From Diphasiastrum complanatum (lineage: Eukaryota; Streptophyta; Lycopodiopsida; Lycopodiales; Lycopodiaceae): a DNA stretch of 64,000 nucleotides. The stretch is from assembly GCA_029204225.1 (NCBI GenBank), contig CM055094.1:9775234-9839233 (forward strand), given 5' to 3'. This document shows, one piece after another, positions 1-11,437 of the stretch (the stretch's first letter is position 1; each line of letters begins with the position of its first letter). Position numbers and translations under genes: made by a program. The notes below the pieces were generated by a model that was not told the origin of the DNA, ran no database searches, and saw nothing but the letters and a program-made list of their open reading frames with translations.

Positions 1-220
1 TAAGCCCTGAATCTGCTTCAAAACCAAATTTTAGAAATGCAAGCCAAGAATGTCGTGGCCGAGCAAGAGTGGTGTTCTTCGACGCACTCACGGTCCACTG
101 GTGTTTATCCAATGTTTAATCCGAAATTTTTTTCGGGCAAAAAGAAGGACCGACTTTCCGATGTGGTATTGTCATGGCTAGATCGGTGAAAAGTCATTTT
201 TCCATGCACGATGCGTCTGA
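1..220 (+). pseudogene. Ty3/gypsy gag fragment, left part (element N)
   Basis: Reading frames on the plus strand give a gag-like stretch including FNPKFFSGKKKDRLSDVV and WLDR, interrupted by a stop and a one-base shift. The same protein resumes after element A at 3302, where the retrotransposon gag core continues. The window starts inside the element, so no LTR is seen. The role would be the capsid/nucleocapsid precursor of a gypsy element. This copy is dead because it is frameshifted and split by an insertion. Confidence 0.55.
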
Positions 221-950
221 TGTAAAGATTATATAAATATTATCTTCCTATTTTGAGTTTGGAGTCATGCCCATGATGATTTCCACTAGATTTCATGTTG
301 TACATATAAGGAGTGTGAATTGAGCACATATCCTTCTAGTGTAGCTCGGGTTTGAGTTAGATAGGTTCAATTATGATGACATGCAGATGTTTAGATAGCA
401 TGCAAAGTCTTACTGTATGCATGCAAGTCACATGCAATCAGTGCATGCAACATGCAAAGTAGTTTCAGTGATCTACACATGTCTAGGCAGTCTTATGAGT
501 TGACATGCAGTACATGCAACATACATGCATGCAGTTACACATGCGGATCTCTGGTAGGTGAATTAGTTCAGTTAAGTGGACTTTCCATGCAACTCCACTG
601 TAGGAATTCGAGTCTCTCTCATGTAGGGAAAGCTGGGTATGTTTTGCCACATTGTGAATATTGAGATTTTGGTGTTTTGAACTCATTCTCTCTCTACCCG
701 AGTTATTCATGCCTGATTTTCTCTCTCTATCCGAGAGTAGCCTCTTTTTTCCATACTGAACACTTAGAATTTTTTCTGACATTCATTTCTTATAGTGAAG
801 AGTTAGATTTTTTCATCAGATGTATGTCATTGTGCTCTTGCCTTAGAGTTTTTAAGCATACTATTCTTTGATCAATCTTGTGCAATCACAACACCTCAGT
901 AAGATCCTATAAGGTGTGTGGTGAAGTTCACAGGTGATAAAAACGTCACA
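221..950 (+). repeat. 5' LTR of element A
   Basis: Starts TGTAAAGATT and ends GTCACA directly before the PBS. It is nearly identical to 2575-3301, 7573-8302 and the reverse strand of 26382-27100. It holds eleven CATGCA (RY) motifs between 380 and 591, and CT-rich stretches around 690-735. Short ORFs on both strands inside it recur in every LTR copy and are not counted as genes. Confidence 0.9.
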
Positions 951-964
951 TGGTATCAGAGCTC
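951..964 (+). promoter_or_regulatory. Primer binding site of element A (initiator Met tRNA)
   Basis: TGGTATCAGAGCTC directly follows the LTR end. It matches the usual plant Copia site complementary to the 3' end of the initiator methionine tRNA, where minus-strand DNA synthesis is primed. Confidence 0.9.
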
Positions 965-1723
965 AATGCTTTGAAGAGGTGAGGGTGTATACATCAGATC
1001 ATCAGTGTTTTTGCTTGCAGGAACTCGGATTTGGGAGAGGGATTCAAACTCGCTGAGAAACAAGCAATCTGAGACCATAAGTGGATCAAATCAAGGCTGA
1101 TCTGATCCAGCGGAGCTCTGTACGGACAGAGAGCTCACACGTGTGAGATCAACCCTCATTAATGAGTGCTACTCCTCAAGGAATGATCCAAATTTGATGT
1201 TCTATAGCTTGTTGGATAGGTATTGAAGAGTAGAATGCGTTGCTCTTGTTTCTAAATCAATTGGATTTGTTTTTAGAAGAGTTTTAGGCAATCGGAGAGT
1301 TTGAGAGGGTACTCAACTCGTGAGATACGCCAAAGTGAGCACATATCTGTCTTTTTCACAATTTTCATCAATTTTCACTATCAATCAAGTAGAATTGGAT
1401 AGAAGTGAGTGTTCTGAGGTCTTAGACTTTTCATTTCACACATATTATTGTGTTTGAGTTGAAAGTAAGTTCCTAGAGAGTTTATCAGTACTTTGAAACT
1501 CGTTGGAGAGATAGACTTCTTGCTTGCACGTGCTTCTTCTTTTGTGACTGAAGCAAGATCCAAATTCAAGGTAGATTGATTTTCTGTATTGAGGATTTGT
1601 TCTCACATCTATTGCTAGATTTCATAGGGTGGATCAACATTTGTGTTAGATCCTAGATTGAGATAGCAGGCAACATCCTTTCAACTCCATTTTTTATCAT
1701 TACTAGAATTTCTCACCAAGAAG

Positions 1724-2565
1724 ATGTCTTCATCTGGTTCACATTTCTTAGAGCACAGTGAGAGATTAACATCTTCCAATTATGCAATGTGGAAGATCAG
1801 AATGGAATCATTGTTGATTCTATAGGATGTGATGGATATTGTGAGTGGAGCTGAAGAAGAACCTGCTGCACCTAATGAAGCTGCAGCATTCCACAAAAGA
1901 ACCAGAATTGCCCTTCATTTTATAAAAATGAATGTTATCAATGAAGTGTTAAGAGAGATCAGTACATGCACCACTGCCAAGAAAGCTTGGGATACTCTAA
2001 AACCAATCTATGAAATCAAAAATACTTCTAGATTGCTTACACTTAGAAATCAAATATTTCTAAGTTATCAGAGAGTAGATGAGAGTGCTTCAAGGACAAA
2101 GCCAAAGAACTTGATGAGGATCAGTCCTCACAAGGTGCAACATCCAGTGGCAAGAAGAAGCTGTCAAAGGTCAAGTGTTTTTTCTGTGGCAAGAAAGGAC
2201 ACTATGCATCAAACTGTTTCAAGAAGAAGAACCAGTCTAAGCAAGCTAACTTTACTAATGAGGATGAGTGTGAGGGTGTAGAGAGTGAAAGAGAGGATTC
2301 ATTAATGATGTCTAGTTTTTCATCTTTTCCTTTTAAGAATGAAGAAGTCTGGTGGATAGATAGTGGGGCTAGTTCCCATATGTCTAGTTCTAGGAACTCT
2401 TTCAAGAGAAAAAGTCATTGGGAGAGAGATCTCATTGGAACATGTTTCATGTTCAGATTGTGTTGCAAATCTTCTCACCAAACCTCTACTCAAGAATGTG
2501 TTTATGAAGATGAGGTCAAACCTTGGCCTAATTTCGAAATATATGTTGATAGGAACATAAATTTT
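1724..2565 (+). pseudogene. Element A gag/protease remnant fused to RNase H tail
   Basis: Begins with the same ATG context as the B gag at 9057. A stop (TAG where B has CAG) interrupts it at 1823. Two internal deletions relative to B are visible. About 320 bp are lost after position 2089 at a short CTTCAA repeat, and almost all of pol is lost after the protease motif (DSGASSHMS, about 2360), so the frame jumps at about 2404 into the last RNase H residues (LLTKPLLKN). The CCHC knuckle (CFFCGKKGHYASNC) survives in a shifted frame. It cannot make a polymerase and at best would be moved by proteins of a full relative. Confidence 0.8.
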
Positions 2566-2574
2566 AAGGAGGAG
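2566..2574 (+). promoter_or_regulatory. Polypurine tract of element A
   Basis: AAGGAGGAG lies immediately before the 3' LTR, the expected place for plus-strand priming. The same tract lies before the minus-strand LTR at 27101-27110. Confidence 0.85.
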
Positions 2575-3301
2575 TGTGAAGATTATTAAAATATTATCTT
2601 CATATCTCGAGTTTGGGGCCATGTCCATGGTGATTTTCACTAAATTTCATGTTGTACATAAAAGGAGTGTGAATTGAGCACATATCCTTCTAGTGTAGCT
2701 CGGATTTGAGTTAGATAGGTTCTATTTTGATGACATGCAGTAGTTTAGATAACATGCAAAGTCATACTGTATGTATGCAAGCCACATGCAATCAGTGCAT
2801 GCAACATGCAAAGTATCAGTGATCTACACATGTCTAGGCAATTTCATGAGTTGACATGCAGTACATGCACCATACATGCATGCACTTACACATGTGGATC
2901 TCTGATAGGTGAATTAGTTCAGTTAAGTGGACTTTCCATGCAACTCCACTGTAGGAATTCGAGTCTCTCTCATGTAGGGAAAGCTGGGCATGTTTTGCCA
3001 CATTGTGAATATTGAGATTTTTGTGTTTTGGACTCATTCTCTCTCTACCCGAGTTATTCATGCTTGATTTTCTCTCTCTACCCGAGAGCAGCCTCTTTTT
3101 TCCATACTGAACACTTAGAATTTTTTCTGACATTCATTTCTCATAGTGAAGAGTTAGATTTTTTCATCAGATGTATGTCATTGTGCTCTTGTCTTAGATT
3201 TTTCAAGCATACTATTTTTTGATCAATCTTGTACAATCACAACACCTCAGTAAGATCCTGTAAGATGTGTGGTGAAGTTCACACGTGATAAAAACTTCAC
3301 A
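2575..3301 (+). repeat. 3' LTR of element A
   Basis: Starts TGTGAAGATT and ends CTTCACA. About 727 bp, aligned end to end with the 730-bp 5' LTR. Carries the same cluster of CATGCA motifs. Confidence 0.9.
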
Positions 3302-4204
3302 TCTAATAGTACAAAGATCGCCTCTGCTCTCATATTTTTACACAAAAAAAGACGTCTACATGGTTGCAGGATCTGAAGGAGAGGGCTAGTGCCCCTTCTA
3401 CATGGAATGCCTTTCAAGAAGCCTTTAAAATGACTTTTCTTCCGGTGTTGGATGATTTTGAGCATTGGCGACGTTTTGCCACGTGCAGATGGGTACTAGG
3501 CCGTTAGATGCCTATATCCAAGAATTCCATGAAATTTTGTCCCGATTCGCTTCGCGAATCGATCCCATTATGTTGAAGGTACATTTTATATTGGGGCTTC
3601 CGAAAGAATTTTAGCTAGAAGTGCAGCGTAACCAACCGCAGACAATCGAAGATGTTGTTCGCTTTGCAAAAATCTTCGATGACGCCCATTTTGCCTCTCG
3701 CAAGGAGCAAAGTTTGTCCAAGGCTGAACAGAAAGAAAATAAAGTTTTCAAGAAGCGGGGCAGTGACAAGATGAACACCAGTTTTCAAGGCGAGAAAAAG
3801 CGCGTCAAGTTGGATCGCGCAAACTACGACAAGGCAAGAACCGACGGCTTGTGCTTCTCCTGCATGGAGAAGGAGCATCTTTTAAAAGATTGCCCAAAGA
3901 AAAAGCAAAAGAAACCCGGTGAGCAACCTAAATATTTTAAAATGAATCATAAGACGCCAAGCTATGACTTTATGATGGTTCCACACATAACTTCATAAAT
4001 GTTAAACTGGTGCAGAAGCTCAAGGCGGCTACCACGCCAAGTAATCACTTGTGTGTGGGTAAGATCGACAAGCTTGGGATTAGCTTGTTCCTCAGTTGTT
4101 GCTTCAGATTCAAGATTATGTTTGTTAGATTTCTTATCGTTCAAGTAATGAGCATTCTAAAAAAGGCCGGATACATGTTTTCAAACCTTCACATTTTTTT
4201 GTTT
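3302..4204 (+). pseudogene. Ty3/gypsy gag and protease relic, right part (element N)
   Basis: The plus strand encodes the retrotransposon gag core (STWLQDLKERASAPSTW at about 3350-3400), then after frame changes a 125-codon open stretch at 3621-3998 with a single CCHC knuckle CFSCMEKEHLLKDC (C-x2-C-x4-H-x4-C). A retropepsin-like HNFIN motif follows at about 3975-3990, the residues that usually follow the DSGAS active site. The active site itself and all of reverse transcriptase are missing. Frames shift several times, so it is a relic. It is cut on the left by element A and on the right by the LTR-like region of element C. Confidence 0.7.
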
Positions 4205-4949
4205 AAAGATTTTTTTGCCTTAACCATTTTTTAGCACCTTAGCCTTTTTTGCACCTTAGCGAGAAAAGCGACATAGTGGCCAAGTGGCCAGAATGCCATA
4301 GAAACCATTCTTAAGGCACCTTTGCATTTTTTGCCCGTTCGCAAAAAACATGACAAAGTAGCCAGAATGCTAGAAACCATTTTTAGGGCACCTTCGGCTT
4401 TTTCGATTTTTTTGCTGCTTTTAGTCTAATGCACCTTCGACATTTTTGCTACCTTTAGTCTAAGGCACCTTCGGCATTTTCGTTGCCTTTAGTCTAAAGC
4501 ACCTTCTGTTTTTTTGCTGCCTTTAGTCTAAGGCACCTTCGCCTTCTTCGCTGCCTTTAGTCCAAGACACTTTTCGGCTTTTTTGCCTTCTTTGTTGCCT
4601 TAAATCTAAGAGCGCCTTCAGGATTTACATACCTTAAGTCTATGGGCACCTTTAGGAGTTGCATACCTTCAACCTAAAGAGCACCTTCGAGTTTTTTTTG
4701 GGTTTTTTGCTTTTTTGTTACATTGGCAGACCGACGTTGCCAACTTATCATCAACCTTAAACAAGTTGGAGAAACAAATATCCTAAGGGTGGTTACCAAC
4801 TTTGTATAGATGCAACACTGTGGTAAATGGCAGTTAAGACATAAGATATTTTTTCCTCTCGACACTTGTAAATATATATACTAGCTGAAACAAGCTATGT
4901 AAGTGTTAATTGAATTTTTCTTTCAATCAGAGTTTTTTTGTATCCAGCA
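4205..4949 (+). repeat. Probable 5' LTR of Copia element C, with repeated GCACCTT words
   Basis: About 85 bp from 4213 match the reverse strand of 25774-25857, which follows the RNase H of element G (the 3' end of C), so this is most likely the other LTR of the same element. The stretch holds many imperfect units around CTTTAGTCTAAGGCACCTTCG of roughly 35-40 bp between 4380 and 4670, and a TATATATA box near 4873. A weak initiator-Met PBS-like word (TTATCACGCTC) follows at about 4949. Exact ends are uncertain. Confidence 0.5.
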
Positions 4950-5059
4950 TTATCACGCTCAGCAAGCTGAAGTTATTACATCAAGCCATTGTACTCACTG
5001 TTGATATTAATCAAAGTGCAATTTTTGTCTCACTACAACGCTGTTCATGTGCGCAATTC

Positions 5060-6357
5060 TATATGAATTTTTCTACTTGACTATAAGTCATTCACCCACT
5101 CTCGAGTTGTGCAACTTGGAGACAACTCATCACATTCAATCGAAGGTGAAGGAACAATCAGAGTTGAATTCAAAAGAGGTGAGATCAATTTGCTATCCAA
5201 TGTTCTCCACGTTCCAAATCTGACCAAGAATAAGCCCTCAGTTAGCAGAATCATTGATTCAGGTCGGAGGGTTGAATTCGACACAAAAGGTTGCACAATT
5301 CTTGAAAAATCTTGGAAGGTACTAGCCTATAGAAAAAGAAACAGCTATCTTTACAAGCTCAGCCATTGCTATTCTTCTAATAGTCAAGCTCTTCACACAA
5401 CCACTTCTGAATCAACTGATATGTTGTGGCTTTTCAAACTTGGTCATCTTAACTTCAAAAATATTCAACAAATGTCAACTCAGAGTCTAGTACAAGATAT
5501 GCCTCCAGTTAGCAAGCCAACTTCTCCATGGGAAAGCTGTATTATCAACAAGCATGATAGGAGTCCCTTCAGTTCAGACTCAGTTCATACATCCAAGGGC
5601 TTGCTTGACCTTGTACATAGCGACATTTGTGGCCTGATTTAAACTGCTTCCATAGGGGGAGCTCTCTATTTCCTAACCTTCATCGATGACTTCTCTTGAA
5701 GGACTACAACCTACTATCTGAAGAACAAATCCGAAGCATTCAAGTTCTTCATGCAGTTCAAGACGTCTGCAGAGAACCAGACCAAGGGGAAGATCAAGGC
5801 TCTACACACAGATGGAGAGGGAGAGTACATCTCCACAAAATTCAAGGAGTTCTACAAGGCCAACGAGATACATCAACAATATACAACCAGCTACTCACCG
5901 CAGTCCAATGGTGTAGCTGAGCGGAAGAATCGGACACTCATCGAGAGTGCCAAGAGCATGATGGCCCATGCCTCTCTTCCAAAAAAATTCTGAGCAACAA
6001 CAGCTGCTTATTTGCAGATCCATCACCAAAGCCCTGAATGGCAAGACACCTTATGAGGTGTGGACAAGATCAAAACCATCAATCAAACATATTTGAGTGT
6101 TTAAATGCATTGCTTTCGCTCAGATCCTGGAAGATCTAAGAAGAAAGTTGGATGATAAGAGCAGGAAGATGATCTTTATCGGCTATTCTCCAAATCACAA
6201 GGCATACAAGCTCTACAATTTGGATACCGAGAAGGAATTCACCAGTAGAGATGTCATTTTTGTGGAAGACCAGTTCATTGACCACAAAAGGAAAGTTGTT
6301 GATAATTTCGACCCAAGAATCAAGCAACCAGACAACTTCGATCTAGGAATTTAACTG
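5060..6357 (+). pseudogene. Copia element C: protease end and integrase, broken
   Basis: Gag is absent. The frame enters downstream of the protease active site, then shows the pre-integrase zinc region (LGHLNFKNIQQM, 5449-5480) and the integrase core: HSDICG (about 5620), DGEGEY (about 5811) and NGVAERKNRTL (about 5910), the last containing the expected catalytic Glu. Stops occur at about 5640, 5696 and 5991. The product would have inserted the cDNA copy into the genome. The stops make this copy inactive. Confidence 0.85.
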
Positions 6358-7572
6358 CTGAATAACAACGATAACTCAGACAATGAGTTAGAACCTCAAC
6401 GAGTCAACCCACATCAGAGGACCGAAGCTCAACCTAGAAGGCTGAAAAGCTCCAAACAGCCTCCATCCAGATTTATGGATGATCTGGCCTGCTACTTTGT
6501 GCAGGAACCAATCATCATTTATGAGGCAATGTCTACTGCTGATGCTGACCAGTGGAAAGCAACAATGGACACCGAATTCGATTATTAGATGGAGAATCAA
6601 ACATGGACACTCACTGAACTGCCAAAGGATGGGAAACCAATTCCATGCAAATGGATATTCAAGGCAAAGTACGATGCTGAAGGAAGGCTAAATCGTGACA
6701 AGGCCAAGCTAGTCGCCAAAGGCTATTTCCATATTCCAGCTCTGGATTATTCAGAAACTTTCAATCCAGTCATCAAACATGCTTCGATCTGCCTACTCCT
6801 CTCTTTTGCAGCCGCAACAGATTTTGAAGTCCACCAAATGGATGCCCAGACCACTTTCCTCAATGGAACCATCGAAGAGGAGATCTACATGACGTAGTCA
6901 GAGGGATACAAACTCAATGGCAAGCAACAACACCTTGTATGCAAAATTCACAAGGCGTTTTATGGGCTAAAACAGTCACCTAGAGCCTGGTTCCAGAAGA
7001 TCAACACGTTTTTTTTATAGAGAATGGTTTTATTCCAAACTCAGCAGACTCGAATGTCTACTTCAAGTCTATATCAGATTACTTCATCATCATCACTCTC
7101 TACGTAGATGATACACTCTTATTTAGTAGCAATCTGAATCTGATGAAGAATGAAATGCATGTTGGCCCAGGAATACAAGATGACTGACATGGGTCCAGCC
7201 CACTATTGTCTCGGAATCCAAATCCAACGAGATCGACCCAACATACTGATCTTCATCAATCAGCAACGATATCTCAACAACGTGCTAGAAAAGTATGGAA
7301 TGGCCAACTGCAAACCAAGTCACTTTTTGCTTGACCTTGGACTAAAGTTATCAAAGGAACAGTCTCCTCAAACTGAGGTAGAGAAGGAGGAGATGAAGCG
7401 CTACCCATTTCAATCCATCATTGGCTCATTGATGTACGCAATGATCTGCACACGACCAAACCTTGCATATTCGATCAGTGCACTCAGTCAGTTCTTGTCA
7501 AACCCAGGCGTAACTCATTGGAAGGCACTAACAAAGGTCATGAAGTACATCCAAGCAACAAAAACTCTCAAC
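6358..7572 (+). pseudogene. Copia element C: reverse transcriptase and start of RNase H
   Basis: Typical Copia RT blocks are visible: NQTWTLTELP, CKWIFKAKYDAEG, VHQMDAQTTFLNG (about 6830), YGLKQSPRAWF (about 6960) and YVDDT (about 7100). The stretch CLGIQIQRD to LSQFLSNPGVTHWKALTKV leads into RNase H. The frame ends at 7572 after KTLN, where element B is inserted; it continues in frame as ICYGGN at 26376 on the minus strand. Several stops and a frameshift near 7010 show that it is dead. Confidence 0.88.
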
Positions 7573-8302
7573 TGTGAAGATTATTAAAATATTATCTTCC
7601 TATCTCGAGTTTGGGGTCATGTCCATGACGATTTCCACTAGATTTCATGTTGTACATATAAGGAGTGTGAATTGAGCACATATCCTTCTAGGGTAGCTCG
7701 GATTTGAGTTAGATAGGTTCAATTATAATGACATGCAGATGTTTAGATAGCATGCAAAGTCTTACTGTATGCATGCAAGCCACATGCAATCAGTGCATGC
7801 AACATGAAAAGTAGTTTTTGTTATCTAAACATGTCTAGGCAATTTCATGAGTTGACATGCAGTACATGCACCATACATGCATGCAATTACACATGTGGAT
7901 CTCTGATAGGTGAATTAGTTCAGTTAAGTGGACTTTCCATGCAACTCCATTGTAGGAATTCGAGTCTCTCTCATGTAGGGAAAGCTGGGCATGTTTTGCC
8001 ACATTGTGAATATTGAGATTTTGGTGTTTTGGACTCATTCTCTCTCTACCCGAGTTATTCATGCTTGATTTTCTCTCTCTACCCGAGAGCAGCCTCTTTT
8101 TTCCATACTGAATACTTAGAATTTTTTCTGACATTCATTTCTCATAGTGAAGAGTTAGATTTTTTCATCAGATGTATGTCATTGTGCTCTTGTCTTAGAT
8201 TTTTTAAGCATACTATTCTTTGATCAATCTTGTGCAATCACAACACCTCAATAAGGTCCTATAAGGTGTGTGGTGAAGTTCACAGGTGATAAAAATGTCA
8301 CA
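7573..8302 (+). repeat. 5' LTR of element B
   Basis: TGTGAAGATT to GTCACA, about 730 bp, homologous to both LTRs of A and to the inverted LTR at 26382-27100. Contains ten CATGCA motifs between about 7730 and 7945. Confidence 0.92.
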
Positions 8303-8316
8303 TGGTATCAGAGCTC
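8303..8316 (+). promoter_or_regulatory. Primer binding site of element B
   Basis: TGGTATCAGAGCTC directly after the LTR, complementary to initiator Met tRNA. A leader of about 740 bp without a long ORF follows, up to the gag ATG at 9057. It matches the leader of A. Confidence 0.9.
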
Positions 8317-9056
8317 AATGCTTTGAAGAGATGAGGGTGTATACATCAGATCACCAGTGTTTTTGCTTGCAAGAACTCGGATTTGGGAGAGGGATTCAAA
8401 CTCGCTGAGAAACAGGCAATCTGAGGACCATAAGTGGATCAAATCAAGGCTGATCTGATCCAGCGGAGCTCTGTATGGACAGAGAGCTCACACGTGTGAA
8501 ATCAGCCCTCATTAATGAGTGCTACTTCTCAAGGAATGATCCAAATTGGATGTTCTATAGCTTGTTGGATAGGTATTGGAGAGTAGAATGTGTTGCTTTT
8601 GTTTCTAAATCAATTTGATTTGTTTTTAGAAGAGGTTTAGGAAATCATAGAGTTTGAGAGGGTACTCAACTCGTGGGATATGCAATTTTCACCATTTTCA
8701 TCAATTTTCACTATCAATCAAGTAGACTTGGATAGAAGTGAGTGTTTTGAGGTCTTAGACTTTTCATTTCACACATATTATTGTGTTTGAGTTGAAAGTA
8801 AGTTCCTAGAGAGTTTATCAGTACATTGAAACTCGTGGGAGAGATAGACTTCTTGCTTGCATGTGCTTCTTCTTTTGTGACTGAAGCAAGATCCAAATTC
8901 AAGGTAGATTGATTTTCTGTATTGAGAATTTGTTCTCACATCTATTGCTAGATTTCATAGGGTGGATCAACATTTGTGTTAGATCCTAGATTGAGATAGC
9001 AGGCAACATCCTTTTAACTCCATTTTTTATCATTACTAGAATTTCTCACCAAGAAG

Positions 9057-10229
9057 ATGTCTTCATCTGGTTCACATTTCTTAGAGCACAGTGAGAGATT
9101 AACATCTTCCAATTATGCAATGTGGAAGATCAGAATGGAATCATTGTTCATTCTACAGGATGTAATGGATATTGTGAGTGGAGCTGAAGAAGAACCTGCT
9201 GCACCTAATGAAGCTGTAGCATTCCACAAAAGAACCAGAATTGCCCTTCATTTTATAAAAATGAATGTTACCAATGAAGTGTTAAGAGAGATCAGTACAT
9301 GCACCACTGCCAAGGAAGCTTGGGATACTCTAAAAACAATCTATGAAATCAAAAATACTTCTAGATTGCTTACACTTAGAAACCAAATATTTCTAAGTTA
9401 TCAGAGAGTAGATGAGAGTGCTTCATCATATGTCATGAGAGTTAAGGATCTTCATCAAGAGTTAGCTGGTATTAATGATGCTCTTAAGAACACTGAACTT
9501 GTTCAAGTAGTCCTAAATGGACTTAGAGATGAGTATGACAATAATGTGCAGACTTATGCTGTCAAAGAGGGTCTTCCATCCTTGGAGACACTGCAAGGTG
9601 TTCTCATTGCTGAAGAAAGCAGGCAAGAAAACAAGATGTTGAGGATCAACAGACTTTCATTAAAAGATGGTGAAGATGACAAAGCACTCTTCATCAGAGA
9701 CAAGTCAAGAGGCAAGGGCAAAGGACAACAACACTTCAAGAAGGACAAAGCCAAAGAAGGTGGTGAGGATCAGTCCTCACAAGGTGCAACATCCAGTGGC
9801 AAGAAGAAGCTGTCAAAGATCAAGTGTTTTTTCTGTGGCAAGAAAGGACATTATGCATCAAACTGTTTCAAGAAAAAGAACCAATCTAAGCAAGCTAACC
9901 TTACTAATGAGGATGAGTGTGAGGGTGTAGAGAGTGAAAGAGAGGATTCATTAATGATGTCTAGTTATTCATCTTTTCTTTTTAAGAATGAAGAAGTCTG
10001 GTGGATAGATAGTGGGGCTAGTTCTCACATGTCTAGTTCTAGGAACTCTTTCACTAATGTCATGCCATATCTAGGTGTGAAAAGGTCAATCTATACTGCT
10101 AATGATGTAGAGTGTAGGATTGAAGGAATAGGTAGCATTCCATTACATGCATCATCATCAAAATCTTTTTGCTTACATGATGTACTGTATGTACCTAGAT
10201 TGACTAAGAATCTCGTTAGTGTAGGATAG
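9057..10229 (+). CDS. Copia gag-protease polyprotein, N-terminal part (element B)
   Basis: 390 codons, the longest intact retroelement frame here. Residues 1-200 are a Copia-type gag (UBN2-like) with MWKIRMESLF and an AKEAWDTLKTIYE block. Residues 257-270 form the CCHC knuckle CFFCGKKGHYASNC, which binds RNA. The aspartic protease active site is WWIDSGASS at residues 316-324. A TAG at 10227 ends the frame within the protease region, but the next codons (LFDSGLDVKF) continue the same protein, so it is probably an acquired nonsense codon in a longer gag-pol frame. The start is the first ATG, preceded by AAGAAG, and matches the equivalent ATG in element A. Confidence 0.85.
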   Translation: MSSSGSHFLEHSERLTSSNYAMWKIRMESLFILQDVMDIVSGAEEEPAAPNEAVAFHKRTRIALHFIKMNVTNEVLREISTCTTAKEAWDTLKTIYEIKNTSRLLTLRNQIFLSYQRVDESASSYVMRVKDLHQELAGINDALKNTELVQVVLNGLRDEYDNNVQTYAVKEGLPSLETLQGVLIAEESRQENKMLRINRLSLKDGEDDKALFIRDKSRGKGKGQQHFKKDKAKEGGEDQSSQGATSSGKKKLSKIKCFFCGKKGHYASNCFKKKNQSKQANLTNEDECEGVESEREDSLMMSSYSSFLFKNEEVWWIDSGASSHMSSSRNSFTNVMPYLGVKRSIYTANDVECRIEGIGSIPLHASSSKSFCLHDVLYVPRLTKNLVSVG

Positions 10230-11437
10230 TTGTTTGATAGTGGATTGGATGTCAAGTTTCAAATTGACAAGTGTATAATCTCAAGAGAAAATGAAGTTAT
10301 TGCTAGAGGATCTAGAATTGATAAGTTGTACAAACTAGATTCTAGGGAGAGTGCTAACATTTCAGATATTGCTTATGAGACCAAGGTTCTACAGGAGGAT
10401 CTGTGGCATAAGAGATTGGGTCATCCCAATTTCAAAGCCATGCAATCTATGGTCAAAGAAGGAAAAGCTGTTGGTCTACCAAAGACATTGTCAAAGGAGC
10501 TTCTACCTTGTGAAGCTTGTGTGCTAGCAAAGTCACACAGAAGACCTTTTCCTAGATCAAGTATCTGACAAAGCAACCATTTGAACTTGTACACTCAGAT
10601 GTTCATTTCTCATCAACTAAGAGCAAAGGAGGAGCCAACTGCTTTGTCTCTTTTGTAGATGATTATACAAGACATTCTTGGATCTATATGTTGTCTTCAA
10701 AAGCCATGGTTTATGATGTTTTTCTTACTTTTAAAGCTTATGTAGAGAAGCAGTTTCCTTTCAAGTTAAAAGCTTTAAGAAGTGATAGTGGAGGGGAATA
10801 CACTTCCAATAAGTTTAAAGACTTTTGTGAGAGAGAGGGTATTCAAAGAGAGTTCTCTTGTTCATATACTCCTCAACAAAATGGAGTTGCTAATAGAAAA
10901 AATAGAACTTTGTGTGAATGTGCAAAAACCATTAGGCTGGAAGCTTCTCTGCCTAAAGAATTTTGGGGAGAGACAGTTGCATGTGCAAACTATCTTTGTA
11001 ATAGGCTTCCAAATCTTGCAATAGGAGGAAAGACACCATTTGAGATGTTGTATAAGAAAAAGCCTAAGGTAGATCATCTTAGGATTTTTGGCTGTGTATG
11101 CTTTGTGCATGTGCCTCTAGAAACTAGGAAAAAGGAAGATCCTAGGTTATGCATCTACTAAAAAAGCATACAAGATTTGTTTGCCCTCTACTGACAAAAA
11201 TGTTGTTAGTAGAGATGTGGTCTTCCATGAAGATCAGAAATTTAACTTGGATGATGCACAAATCAAAGAGACTCATGCAAGATCAATCATCAACCTTGAT
11301 GTTGTTCAAGAAGAGGTGAGGTCCAGGCTTGAGGAGGAGCAGATTCAAGCTACACACCAAGAAGATCTACACGAGCAAGATTTGAGCCAAGGATGCTCAT
11401 ATATGATGTAGAAGGAAGGCAAGTGAAAGGTGAAACT
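10230..11437 (+). pseudogene. Copia protease end and integrase of element B, broken
   Basis: The frame of 9057 continues to 10568 with the pre-integrase block (WHKRLGHPNFKAM). It then shifts; the integrase core runs from about 10571 (HSDVHF, VDDYTRHSW, SDSGGEYTS at about 10791) to 11161. The third catalytic position, Glu in NGVAERKN in relatives, is Asn here (NGVANRKN, about 10884), which should destroy strand transfer. A further shift near 11150 leads into the linker before RT. The frame is interrupted at 11437 by element D and resumes at 23217. Confidence 0.88.

Larger units (their letters stand above)
221..3301 (+). mobile_element. Copia element A, internally deleted, with both LTRs
   Basis: Two direct LTRs (221-950 and 2575-3301) flank a short internal region with an initiator-Met PBS at the left and a purine tract at the right. 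The flanks read tctga and tctaa, an imperfect 5-bp target duplication. Joining the flanks restores the gypsy gag frame of N. Internally only a leader, part of gag, the zinc knuckle, the protease start and the last RNase H codons remain, so this is a deletion derivative of the family represented by element B. The LTRs differ at about 46 positions by eye (about 6%), older than D and E. Confidence 0.85.

Noticed and set aside
452-871. Short ORFs on both strands (about 64, 70 and 99 codons) repeated in all four A/B-type LTRs
   Set aside because: They lie entirely in LTR sequence and their similarity follows from LTR homology. Antisense overlap and lack of any motif argue against genes.
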